This document shows, piece by piece, positions 1 to 7,227 of a stretch of 10,168 bases of DNA. The notes beneath the pieces were generated by a model. The model made no database searches, had not been told where the DNA came from, and worked only from the letters and a program-made list of their open reading frames with translations. The stretch is from assembly GCA_020062035.1 (NCBI GenBank), contig JAGUXD010000126.1, positions 1-10,168 of the forward strand, written 5' to 3'. The stretch is from Candidatus Brocadiia bacterium (GTDB lineage: Bacteria > Planctomycetota > MHYJ01 > JACQXL01). The translations under genes were made by a program, and so were the position numbers. Each line of letters starts with the position of its first letter. The first letter of the stretch is position 1.

Positions 1-6
1 ATTCAT
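1..6 (-). CDS. Possible start of a gene that continues beyond the left edge
   Basis: On the minus strand, directly after the TAG stop of the TsaC-phosphatase gene, there is a purine-rich AGAGGA followed by seven bases and an ATG AAT at the window edge. This spacing suits a ribosome binding site and a downstream operon gene. Only two codons (Met-Asn) are visible, so the product cannot be read. In Bacillus the ywlC (TsaC) and ywlE (phosphatase) genes are followed by rpiB, which makes a ribose-5-phosphate isomerase a candidate, but that is context inference only. Confidence 0.3.
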
Positions 7-17
7 AATAATGTCCT

Positions 18-1082
18 CTATTTAATCTCTTTTATAATTTTGTCCAATCCTTGTTTGATTTTATTTAAGGTTGACTGGTAGCCGTCTTTATCTAAAATTA
101 TCGGGTCTGAGATATCCTCACCTGACGGGTCAAGAAGTTTTATCCTTTCCGCAATCAGAGGTACCCATTCTTTAAGTGTGGTTAAATGTCCTTTGGTCAT
201 TACATATATTTCGTCTGCTTCTTCAATCATTGTTAAAGTTACGGGTTGAGAACGATGGTCGCTGATATCAACATCAATTTCTTTCATTACTGTTATCGCA
301 TTATTAGAAGCCGAACTATTATAAATTGCTGATGTACCAGCGGAAATAATTTTATAACCTTTGTTCTCTAATTCCTGGATAGAAATGTTTAGTTTATTGG
401 AGAGTATCTTTTTTAATAACCCGCTTGCCATTGGGCTTCGGCAGGTATTGCCCGAGCAAATAAAAAGTATCATTTTATAGGTAAAGCGGTGTATATCGTT
501 TTTAGTAATAGAACCGTCTCTTAAAATCTCAAATTTATTATCATCAGGTATTTTTACAACTGTTGATGAAATACCTACTCTTGATGGACCGGCATCAATA
601 ATAATATCAATTTTATCACCTAATGTTTTGATAATGGTTTGAGCATCAGTAGGTGGCTGTTCTTCTGCAATATTTGCGCTGGCAGCAACTACTGAAACTT
701 TAGAAAAGTTAATGAGGTCTCTAGCGACGAAATGGTCAGGTACTCTCAGACCTATCCAGTTGTTAGCAGAAGGCAAAACAAGGGTAATCGCTCCGGGCCA
801 ATATGCCCGCATTAATCTAAGTGCCAGACGCGGCACTTTGGTAGTATAACGATAGATGTCGTCTCCTGAGGCTAAATGAAAAGTAAATGGACGTCCTTCA
901 GGACTATTTTTTACCTCGCTAAGTCTTTTGACAGCCCAGGGAATATTAGCATTTGTTCCTAATCCATAAACTGTCTCAGTTGGGAAAGCCACAAGCCCGC
1001 CTTCGGCTAACACCATAGCTGGTTCAACCAATATTTCTTTATTATATTTTTGTGGGTCTATTTTAATGACTTTTGCTAACAT
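18..1082 (-). CDS. tsaC: Fusion of TsaC/YrdC threonylcarbamoyl-AMP synthase and low-molecular-weight (arginine-type) phosphatase
   Basis: This 354-residue cytoplasmic protein has two domains. Residues about 8-200 are a YrdC domain, which makes threonylcarbamoyl-AMP from threonine, bicarbonate and ATP for the tRNA t6A modification; visible motifs are FPTETVYGLG (33-42), LRVPDH (112-117), SAN (135-137) and GISSTVV (170-176). Residues about 204-354 are a low-molecular-weight protein phosphatase with P-loop CSGNTCRS (catalytic C209, R215) and the general-acid DP pair D326-P327. T213 in the loop matches the threonine that gives Bacillus YwlE its phosphoarginine preference, where tyrosine phosphatases usually have isoleucine. 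The two functions are neighbouring genes (ywlC, ywlE) in Bacillus, so a fusion is reasonable. M204 could be an internal start, but no ribosome binding site precedes it. One oddity is that the arginine of the KRSN tetrad is S60. Domain assignment is firm; phosphatase specificity is inferred. Confidence 0.93.
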   Translation of the reverse strand: MLAKVIKIDPQKYNKEILVEPAMVLAEGGLVAFPTETVYGLGTNANIPWAVKRLSEVKNSPEGRPFTFHLASGDDIYRYTTKVPRLALRLMRAYWPGAITLVLPSANNWIGLRVPDHFVARDLINFSKVSVVAASANIAEEQPPTDAQTIIKTLGDKIDIIIDAGPSRVGISSTVVKIPDDNKFEILRDGSITKNDIHRFTYKMILFICSGNTCRSPMASGLLKKILSNKLNISIQELENKGYKIISAGTSAIYNSSASNNAITVMKEIDVDISDHRSQPVTLTMIEEADEIYVMTKGHLTTLKEWVPLIAERIKLLDPSGEDISDPIILDKDGYQSTLNKIKQGLDKIIKEIK

Positions 1083-1091
1083 ATCATAATA

Positions 1092-1119
1092 TTCATAATA
1101 ATATAATAAATTAAGTCAA
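1092..1119 (-). promoter_or_regulatory. Candidate promoter of the TsaC-phosphatase gene
   Basis: Reading the minus strand, TTGACT (1119-1114) is separated by 16 bases from TATGAA (1097-1092). The -35 matches the consensus at five of six positions and the -10 at four of six. Initiation about seven bases downstream would fall within one to three bases of the start codon at 1082, giving a nearly leaderless mRNA. No Shine-Dalgarno sequence is visible upstream, which fits. The AT-rich context makes chance matches likely, so confidence is moderate. Confidence 0.4.
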
Positions 1120-1140
1120 GGCAACTTGCATAAATTTTAC

Positions 1141-1170
1141 TTGACCCGTCAGGGATGTTTTGCATAGAAT
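1141..1170 (+). promoter_or_regulatory. Candidate promoter of dprA
   Basis: TTGACC (1141-1146) lies 18 bases before TAGAAT (1165-1170); each box matches the sigma-70-type consensus at five of six positions. Transcription would start around 1177-1179, at the ATG at 1179. This argues that dprA is translated from a leaderless mRNA and that the ATG at 1155, which lies inside the promoter spacer, is not the real start. Confidence 0.6.
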
Positions 1171-1178
1171 ACAATATT

Positions 1179-2267
1179 ATGCTCTCTTTAGAATTTCTTC
1201 TGACTCTTAATTCACTTCGGATAGGTTCTGCTTTTTACGAACGTTTATTAAAATATTTTGGTAGTCCGGAAGCCATCTCATCAGCCACAACATCACAACT
1301 TCTTAAAATTCCGCGAGTTTCAACATTTGCCAGAGAATTACCTCAAGCATTGAAGGAAAAAGCTGGAGAAAAAGAACTGATAGTTGCTCAAAAATATGGC
1401 GTTAAAATAATTTCTTTTGAGTCTAACGAATACCCTGAACGTCTTAAAAGCATATTTGATTATCCGTTGGTGCTTTATGTCAGGGGTAATATAAGGTCGC
1501 TTTCTAACGATTTAGTAATCGCTATAGTTGGAACAAGGCAGGTTAGTGTTTACGGGCAGATACAGGCAGAGAGGATTGGTTATGGCTTAGCCCACTATGG
1601 TTTTTGTGTGGTGAGTGGTCTGGCGCGTGGGATTGATACTGCGGCTCATCAGGGAGCGATTAAATCAAAGAGTGGGAAAACCATTGCGGTTTTAGGTAAT
1701 GGTCTTAAATATATTTACCCTCCTGAGAATAAGAGATTATTAGATAAAATAGTTGAGCAGGGCGCGGTTATTTCAGAATTGCCGATTAATACGCCACCGC
1801 TCAAGATAAATTTCCCTGTCCGTAACCGTATTATCAGTGGCTTGAGTTTAGGTGTTGTGGTCATAGAGGCACCGTTAAGAAGCGGTGCATTAATCACGGC
1901 AGATTTTGCATTAGAACAGGGACGTGAGGTGTTTGCATTACCCGGTAAGGTTGATAATCCAGCCAGCCGTGGTTGTCATTACCTGATTAAGCAGGGTGCT
2001 AAACTTGTAGAAAATATAGACGATATTCTTGATGAATTTAATATTATTATTACAGAAAAAGCATCTTGTCCATTGCGTTCAGCCCAATCATTGAGTCCAG
2101 ATGAGAGAGTCCTGTTGTCCATTCTTAATACCTCTGAGCCATTAAATATAGACGATATTATTGACCAGACCAGATTGCCTTCTTCATTGATATTAACCAC
2201 TCTATTAACATTGGAGATGAAGAAATTAGTTAGACAATTCGCGGGGAAGAGTTATATTAGAGTTTAA
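1179..2267 (+). CDS. dprA: DNA-processing protein DprA (Smf)
   Basis: This cytoplasmic protein of the DprA/Smf family binds incoming single-stranded DNA during natural transformation and loads RecA on it. Numbered from the ATG at 1179 (362 residues, typical length), the N-terminal about 75 residues form the helical SAM/HhH-like region. Residues about 80-285 form the Rossmann fold, with AIVGTRQVSVYG (115-126), SGLARGIDTAAH (146-157), FPVRNRIISGL (212-222), the SGALITADFALEQGR stretch (235-249) and an ALPG motif. The tail from about 300 fits the DprA winged-helix domain. The reading frame is open from an ATG at 1155, but that start overlaps the promoter and would add eight residues (MFCIEYNI) not expected in the family. 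The gene is divergent from the TsaC-phosphatase gene. No other competence gene is in the window, so actual transformability cannot be judged. Confidence 0.95.
   Translation: MLSLEFLLTLNSLRIGSAFYERLLKYFGSPEAISSATTSQLLKIPRVSTFARELPQALKEKAGEKELIVAQKYGVKIISFESNEYPERLKSIFDYPLVLYVRGNIRSLSNDLVIAIVGTRQVSVYGQIQAERIGYGLAHYGFCVVSGLARGIDTAAHQGAIKSKSGKTIAVLGNGLKYIYPPENKRLLDKIVEQGAVISELPINTPPLKINFPVRNRIISGLSLGVVVIEAPLRSGALITADFALEQGREVFALPGKVDNPASRGCHYLIKQGAKLVENIDDILDEFNIIITEKASCPLRSAQSLSPDERVLLSILNTSEPLNIDDIIDQTRLPSSLILTTLLTLEMKKLVRQFAGKSYIRV
2231..2258 (+). promoter_or_regulatory. Candidate promoter for the von Willebrand gene, inside the dprA 3' end
   Basis: TAGACA (2231-2236) is followed after 16 bases by TATATT (2253-2258), each five of six to consensus. 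Transcription would start near 2265, about 70 bases before the ATG at 2338. The boxes lie in dprA coding sequence and could be chance; read-through from dprA is the alternative. Confidence 0.3.
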
Positions 2268-2308
2268 GACATCCTGTGCCAGGCGTCCAGCATCCACCCA
2301 GAGACTCA

Positions 2309-2336
2309 ACGCATAACGCACGACGCATAGCGCATT
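2309..2336 (+). repeat. Four-unit tandem heptamer array abutting a start codon
   Basis: Four seven-base units follow each other without gaps: ACGCATA, ACGCACG, ACGCATA and GCGCATT, close to a consensus ACGCAYR. The array ends one base before the ATG at 2338, so it occupies the place where a ribosome binding site would normally be, and no purine-rich site is visible. The preceding bases 2268-2308 (containing GGCGTCCAGCATCCACCC) are also non-coding and look like simple-sequence filler. The function is unknown. Confidence 0.7.
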
Positions 2337-2337
2337 T

Positions 2338-4983
2338 ATGATTAGATTTGAATATCCATTAGTTCTATTAGCCATTCTCTTATTGATAGGGTTGTTGTAT
2401 TATTTTACCAGAACGAGAAATATTATTTCTTTTTGTCTGCGATGTTTCATATTTATCCTGCTTGTTTTTATTCTTGCCGGGCTGGAGATGAAAGCCAATA
2501 CGCAAAATCTCTGCAGAATCTATCTGGTTGATAAGTCCGATAGTGTCTTTATTGATAGCGATAGATTAGAACAAGCAATTATAGAAAATATCAAATATCT
2601 CAATAAGAATAACCTTGTTGGAATAGTTGATTTTGCAGAGTTCTCCAATATTATTGTTTTACCGCTGAGGACTACCGAGGTCAGGTCATATCTGCAAAAG
2701 TTACATCTCGGAAATTCTTCACATTATTTTGAAACAACTAATATTGAAGAAGCACTTCTGCTCGCCAAAGGATTATTCCCCTCGGGTTATTATAAGCAAA
2801 TATTCCTGTTCAGTGATGGCAATGAAACACAAGGCGATGCCAAAAAGGTTATTTCTGTTCTCAAACAGGAGGGGATTACTCTTTATACCATTCCAATAGG
2901 ACCTAATGAGGTGCAGGATATAAAGATAGACAACGTGGAAGCGCCGAAATTCGTCAGAGAGGGCGAACCTATAGAACTCAAATGCCGCGTCTCCAGCACC
3001 ATCAATACCCAAGCCAGTATTGAGATACTTGGCAATGGTAAACTCATCAAGAAATTAGAAGGGATATCATTATTAAAAAACCAGGATAGTTCCATAGTAA
3101 TTACCTTGCCTGCACAATCAGAGCCGGTTCAGGTCTATGAAGTAACGGTCTCTACCGAGGGATTAGACGAGATAATGAAGGGAAATAATTATGGAAAAGC
3201 AGTGGTCCAAAAGTTAGGCAAACCAAAAATCGCTTGTGTTTCCGAAGCAGAAAATCTCTCTCAAAGAACTATTTATTCAATTATCAAATCTAATAATGAT
3301 TTTGAGATACAAATAGTCCGTTTTCCCACATGGATATGGGAGGATGAGCATGGAATCGTCTCAAAGATTGGAGTAATACCTTTCGATGGATTGTATGATA
3401 TTATCATACTTGAGGATGTTTCCTTAGTAAAGAATAGCAATTATGAGAATATTCAATCATTAATGGAGTTATTTGTTTCCAATGGCGGCGGGTTATTGGT
3501 AGTTGGTGGTCAGGATAGTTTTGGCTCAGGCGATTATCAGAATTCGTCTCTTGAGGATATTTTACCAGTCTGGGCTTCGCCTTCAGAAGACCTATGTGTA
3601 GTCATTATATTAGATGCCTCTGGTAGTATGGATGAACCATTTAAAGTAGGGGATTTAGGGACCAAGTTTGCATTTGCCTCTCTTGCCTTAGAGAATTCTC
3701 TTTCTCTTTTAGGTAAAACAGATAGATTGGAAGTAATCGTATTTAATCAGGGCTACGAGACGCTTTTACCATTAAAACCGATTGGAGAAGGCATAGCACA
3801 ACTTAAGAATAAACTTCGTAATGTCAAGCCGACTGGACCAACTGCCATTGCCCCGCCGATTCAGAAGGCAATCACAACATTGACAAATACCACTTCAGCC
3901 AAAAAGCACATTATTCTATTATCGGATGGACACAGCACCACGGATGAGCCATTAGAGGGCTTTAAAGAGATAGCAGAGAAACTCCAGCAGAATAATATCA
4001 CAATATCTGCTATAGCCACTGGTGAGCATATCAATGAAAAGACATTGAGGGCAATTACTAAAGATGAAAGTATTGGCAAAATCTATCGGTTAAGTGGTAA
4101 AAGTAGTAAAGAGGCAAAAGAATTAACCACTAGGAATCTCCGTGATGATTTGTCTGTCAACAAGGAATTTTATCGTGAGTCGGATAGTTTACCTGTCCAT
4201 GCACACATAAAGGACGATATTCTCAAAGGTATTGCTGATATTCCAGCCATTTCTGGTTATAACCGCACGACTCTAAAACATAATGCTCGGTTAGTTACTT
4301 CTGTCTCAAAGGACAATGAAGTCCTCATTGCTGATTGGCATTATGGATTGGGTAAAGTAATGGTTTTAACCACCTCTCTTGATTCACAATGGCTCGGCCA
4401 ATGGCAGAACTGGAGTGATTTGGGAAAGTTCATTACACAGGCGTTACGTTATCTATCGCCTGTCTCGTCAGGGGAAACACCAACTAATATCTACACCGAA
4501 GAATTACCGGATAAGACGGTTCGCTTAACCGTGGAAATACCTGCTGATGGACTATACCTTATTGCATCTATCGGACCTCTTGCTGAGTCATCAGGAACCA
4601 AACCCATCACACCAACTATGATTAAAATTCCGCAGATAGCAGTTGGAAGATATGAAACAACTATAGAGATAGAAGACAGCAGTTTAGTCACAATATTTTC
4701 CCAGAGTGATAATAAGCGAGAATTAGTCGGCAGGATACCAATAGTTAGTCAATATTCAAAAGAATGGCGCAAATTTACCCCTGATATGCTATTCTTAAGA
4801 AATCTGAGTGAGGCAACCGGCGGCAGAATTATTCAGCCAGAAACCCTTAGAAAAGAATCAATTAGAAATATTACTGCAGACCGTTCTACTACCTATCAAA
4901 ATATAAATAATACTATTATACTTTTTGTATTAACGTTATTTTTGCTTGATTTAGTTGTCGGATTTTACTATAAGAAAAAATAA
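2338..4983 (+). CDS. Membrane-anchored protein with two von Willebrand A domains and a glutamine-amidotransferase-like domain
   Basis: This 881-residue protein has two N-terminal membrane helices (about 7-23 and 29-48, with a basic TRTRN turn) and a C-terminal helix (about 858-877) ending in KKK. The positive-inside rule puts the large middle region in the periplasm. Domains in order: vWA-1 (about 58-190) with metal-site residues DKSDS (65-69), T134 and D160; a beta-rich linker (200-290); a class I amidotransferase-like fold (about 295-415, with GGGLLVVGG) lacking an obvious nucleophile cysteine; vWA-2 (about 420-600) with DASGS (426-430), T502 and D530; the continuation of the amidotransferase-like region (LIADWHYGLGKV, 663-674); then a beta domain to about 805. 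Both metal sites are complete, so both vWA domains should bind ligands through a divalent ion. The architecture resembles membrane BatA-like and vWA/amidotransferase proteins of envelope systems, but no MoxR ATPase is present. The precise role is unknown. The HEAT-repeat gene follows after 40 bases. Confidence 0.88.
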   Translation: MIRFEYPLVLLAILLLIGLLYYFTRTRNIISFCLRCFIFILLVFILAGLEMKANTQNLCRIYLVDKSDSVFIDSDRLEQAIIENIKYLNKNNLVGIVDFAEFSNIIVLPLRTTEVRSYLQKLHLGNSSHYFETTNIEEALLLAKGLFPSGYYKQIFLFSDGNETQGDAKKVISVLKQEGITLYTIPIGPNEVQDIKIDNVEAPKFVREGEPIELKCRVSSTINTQASIEILGNGKLIKKLEGISLLKNQDSSIVITLPAQSEPVQVYEVTVSTEGLDEIMKGNNYGKAVVQKLGKPKIACVSEAENLSQRTIYSIIKSNNDFEIQIVRFPTWIWEDEHGIVSKIGVIPFDGLYDIIILEDVSLVKNSNYENIQSLMELFVSNGGGLLVVGGQDSFGSGDYQNSSLEDILPVWASPSEDLCVVIILDASGSMDEPFKVGDLGTKFAFASLALENSLSLLGKTDRLEVIVFNQGYETLLPLKPIGEGIAQLKNKLRNVKPTGPTAIAPPIQKAITTLTNTTSAKKHIILLSDGHSTTDEPLEGFKEIAEKLQQNNITISAIATGEHINEKTLRAITKDESIGKIYRLSGKSSKEAKELTTRNLRDDLSVNKEFYRESDSLPVHAHIKDDILKGIADIPAISGYNRTTLKHNARLVTSVSKDNEVLIADWHYGLGKVMVLTTSLDSQWLGQWQNWSDLGKFITQALRYLSPVSSGETPTNIYTEELPDKTVRLTVEIPADGLYLIASIGPLAESSGTKPITPTMIKIPQIAVGRYETTIEIEDSSLVTIFSQSDNKRELVGRIPIVSQYSKEWRKFTPDMLFLRNLSEATGGRIIQPETLRKESIRNITADRSTTYQNINNTIILFVLTLFLLDLVVGFYYKKK

Positions 4984-5011
4984 GTAAGATTACACTGGTA
5001 AATCTGCAAAT

Positions 5012-5018
5012 AAAGGAG
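5012..5018 (+). promoter_or_regulatory. Strong Shine-Dalgarno site of the HEAT-repeat gene
   Basis: AAAGGAG lies five bases before the ATG at 5024. It is the clearest ribosome binding site in the window and fixes the start of this gene; the other genes have weak or no such site. It suggests that the second gene of the plus-strand pair is translated efficiently and independently. Confidence 0.75.
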
Positions 5019-5023
5019 TAGAT

Positions 5024-7180
5024 ATGAAAATATGGTATATCGTTATTTTAACATTAGTTATAGGTTGTTTAGGCGAAATGGCTTATTCTTCAGAAAAGCC
5101 CAAAAAGCCCGACCGTCTCAGAGTAAAGAAAATTATTGAACAACTAAATAATAAAGACACTGCAATATGCATATCAGCCATTGAAAAAGTTATAGAGTTA
5201 AGAATCAAAGAAGCCATCCCGGAATTGGTAAAATTATTAAGCCATAAGGATGCAACTATACGAAATTGGGCAGTTTATGCCTTATCGGCTCTTCGTGCCA
5301 GAGAGACCGTTGCAGAGATTAAAAAACTCCTATCAGATGAAAATGATATTGTTAGAGTTTTAGCCGCAGAAACTATCGGTAAGTTCGGACTTAAAGAAGA
5401 GGCGATTACGGTCTTGTTGGGGTTTCTGGAACATACTAATCCCTCTATTCGTAGTTCGGCAGTTGAAGCACTCGGCGACTTAAACGCCAGAGACGCTATT
5501 CCACAGTTAATCAAATTACTGAAGGATAGAGGAACATATAGAGATGTATATTATTTTGACACATGGAAATATATTATTGGTGATGATTATGATTATAGGT
5601 CTATCAGGAGACAAACCGAAGCGATGGTATGTGTTGCTTCTGCAAGAGCACTGAGTAAAGTGGGGGCTAAAGAAGCAATACCAGAACTGACAAAACTTTT
5701 AGAAAACGATAATAAATATATTTGTGCCAACGCGATTTCTGTTCTATCTCAACTTAATGCCCAAGACATTATTCCTAAACTAATCAAGTTCCTTCAGGAT
5801 AAAGATAAAGGTGTCAGAATTGCTTCAGCAGATGCCCTTGCCAGGATGAATGTAAAAAAAGCCGTTCCTGATATATTAAAATTACTTAATGATGCGGAAT
5901 TAGATGTTCGCAGTGTGGCTATTTTGTCTTTAGCAGAACTAAACGCAAAAGAATCAATCCCTGAAATACTAAAGTTTCTTAAACATAAGCGAAAAGACAT
6001 CCGCCAGAATGCTGTTAACGCATTAGGCAAATTAAATGCTAAAGAATCAACTGTGGAAATAGTTAAACTCCTGAAAGATGAAGAGACATCTATTCGCGCT
6101 CTTACATTATCTACTCTCTCCACATTAAATGCCAGAGAAAATATTTCTGATATTAAAAACCTGCTTAATGATGAATATAGCAGGGTTCGTGCCTCGGCAA
6201 TCAGGACGCTTTCTGATTTGGACGCCCGCGATTGCATCCCAGATATAGCAAAATTATTAAAAGATGATTATCCATCGGTTCGTGCTTCATCTATTGATGC
6301 CCTTGTTCTTTTTGGCTCAAAAGACCATCTCTCGGAAATAACAAAACTATTACAGGATGAAGAAGGTATTGTCCGGCTTTCTGCGACCATTGCACTTATT
6401 AAATTCGGCTCTAAAGAAAAAACTACAGATGAACTAATAAAACTTCTTAAAAATGACGACGAAGATGTTCGCTATGCAACTGTTAGAGCAATAGGTGATT
6501 TGAGCATCAAAGAGGCAACCTCTGACCTGATTGGACTCCTTAAAGATGATAATGAAAAAGTGAGAAATGAGACCATTGGGGTTATTGGCTATTTTGATGT
6601 GAAAGAAACAATTCCTGAGATAACAAAACTTCTACAGGACGATAATCTATCAGCCCGGCTTTCTGCAATCTCATCTCTGGGAATGCTTTCTGCCAAGGCG
6701 TCAATTCCTGAGATAATTAAACTCCTTAAAGACCAGAACAAATATATTCGCCAATATAGTGCAGAGTGTCTCGGTGATTCAGGTAATAAAGAGACATCAA
6801 ATGACATAGTCAAACTGCTGCAGGATGATGAAAATACAGTGCGTGCCTCAGCCACTGCCGCGCTTGCTAAATTAGCCGTAAAAGATATGGCTTCTAAACT
6901 GATAAAGTTCCTGAGCGATGATGATAAATATGTCCGACGAATTGCCGCTCTTTCTTCAGGAAAAGCGCTTGCAAAAGATGCTATCCCAGAATTATCAAAG
7001 TTATTATCAGATGACGACATTTTTGTCCGAGTATATTCTATAACCTCATTATACCTGCTTGGGGAGAAACCAGAAGTTACGAAAGAAACAACCCAGAACA
7101 TTAAAAAAGTCATCAACCAGGTTTCGTGGAATCACCGTAAACTCATTGAATCCGCCATCCCAGTATTGTCAGAACGGTAG
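5024..7180 (+). CDS. Exported HEAT-repeat protein, probable lipoprotein
   Basis: The 718-residue product starts with a hydrophobic signal (WYIVILTLVIG) ending in VIGC, a fair lipobox with the lipidated cysteine at C15. Residues about 34-684 are roughly 20 HEAT repeats of the PBS-lyase type, about 31 residues each, with the pattern IPELxKLLxDxxxxVRxxAxxALxxLxAKEA. Repeat 5 is interrupted by a Tyr/Asp-rich insertion (about 171-200). A 34-residue non-repeat tail follows. HEAT solenoids bind proteins, so a scaffold on the periplasmic face of a membrane is the likely role; repeats of this type also occur in phycobilin lyases, but nothing here suggests pigment chemistry. The gene lies 40 bases after the double-vWA membrane protein and shares its predicted compartment, so it may be that protein's partner. 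Type I signal cleavage instead of lipidation is possible. Confidence 0.85.
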   Translation: MKIWYIVILTLVIGCLGEMAYSSEKPKKPDRLRVKKIIEQLNNKDTAICISAIEKVIELRIKEAIPELVKLLSHKDATIRNWAVYALSALRARETVAEIKKLLSDENDIVRVLAAETIGKFGLKEEAITVLLGFLEHTNPSIRSSAVEALGDLNARDAIPQLIKLLKDRGTYRDVYYFDTWKYIIGDDYDYRSIRRQTEAMVCVASARALSKVGAKEAIPELTKLLENDNKYICANAISVLSQLNAQDIIPKLIKFLQDKDKGVRIASADALARMNVKKAVPDILKLLNDAELDVRSVAILSLAELNAKESIPEILKFLKHKRKDIRQNAVNALGKLNAKESTVEIVKLLKDEETSIRALTLSTLSTLNARENISDIKNLLNDEYSRVRASAIRTLSDLDARDCIPDIAKLLKDDYPSVRASSIDALVLFGSKDHLSEITKLLQDEEGIVRLSATIALIKFGSKEKTTDELIKLLKNDDEDVRYATVRAIGDLSIKEATSDLIGLLKDDNEKVRNETIGVIGYFDVKETIPEITKLLQDDNLSARLSAISSLGMLSAKASIPEIIKLLKDQNKYIRQYSAECLGDSGNKETSNDIVKLLQDDENTVRASATAALAKLAVKDMASKLIKFLSDDDKYVRRIAALSSGKALAKDAIPELSKLLSDDDIFVRVYSITSLYLLGEKPEVTKETTQNIKKVINQVSWNHRKLIESAIPVLSER
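5123..7075 (+). repeat. Tandem 93-base coding repeats (HEAT array)
   Basis: About 20 diverged copies of a 31-codon unit lie in phase with the reading frame. Units are recognisable by the LLKDD/LLQDD block, an arginine about seven residues later and the closing NAKES/NARDA turn. Divergence between units is high at DNA level, so the array is old rather than a recent tandem expansion. The period also creates long antisense open frames that are not genes. Confidence 0.85.
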
Positions 7181-7193
7181 TGCGAACTACTGT
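7174..7193. other. Hairpin between convergent genes
   Basis: ACGGTAGT, loop GCGA, ACTACTGT forms an eight-base-pair stem (one G-U pair in plus-strand RNA) closed by a GNRA-type tetraloop. It overlaps the stop codon of the HEAT gene and lies between two converging genes. No T-run follows on either strand, so it is not a classical intrinsic terminator; it could protect mRNA ends or be incidental. Confidence 0.35.
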
Positions 7194-7227
7194 GAACGGT
7201 CAGGAAGGGAGAAAATCTGATTCACAT

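Noticed and set aside
295..472. Internal start giving a separate phosphatase protein
   Set aside because: M204 is well placed at the domain border, but no Shine-Dalgarno-like sequence precedes it, so only the fusion is supported.
1076..1096. Six-codon minus-strand mini-ORF overlapping the TsaC-phosphatase start
   Set aside because: It would lie at or upstream of the likely transcription start, has no ribosome binding site and is expected by chance in ATG-rich AT sequence.
1155..1178. ATG at 1155 as the start of dprA
   Set aside because: It lies inside the spacer of a good promoter, and the extra eight residues do not look like the family N-terminus; ATG at 1179 is preferred.
5794..6237. Antisense open frame of 147 codons within the HEAT gene
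   Set aside because: It mirrors the 93-base repeat period of the sense gene, encodes a Ser/Leu/Ala-rich sequence with no family marks and has no ribosome binding site. The similar antisense frame at 6589-7116 is rejected for the same reason.
5123..7075. Regular repeats that could suggest a CRISPR array
   Set aside because: The period is 93 bases, in frame, with no identical repeats separated by unique spacers; it is a protein repeat.
7174..7193. Bidirectional intrinsic terminator
   Set aside because: The hairpin is convincing as a fold, but there is no T-run on either side, so it is listed only as a hairpin.
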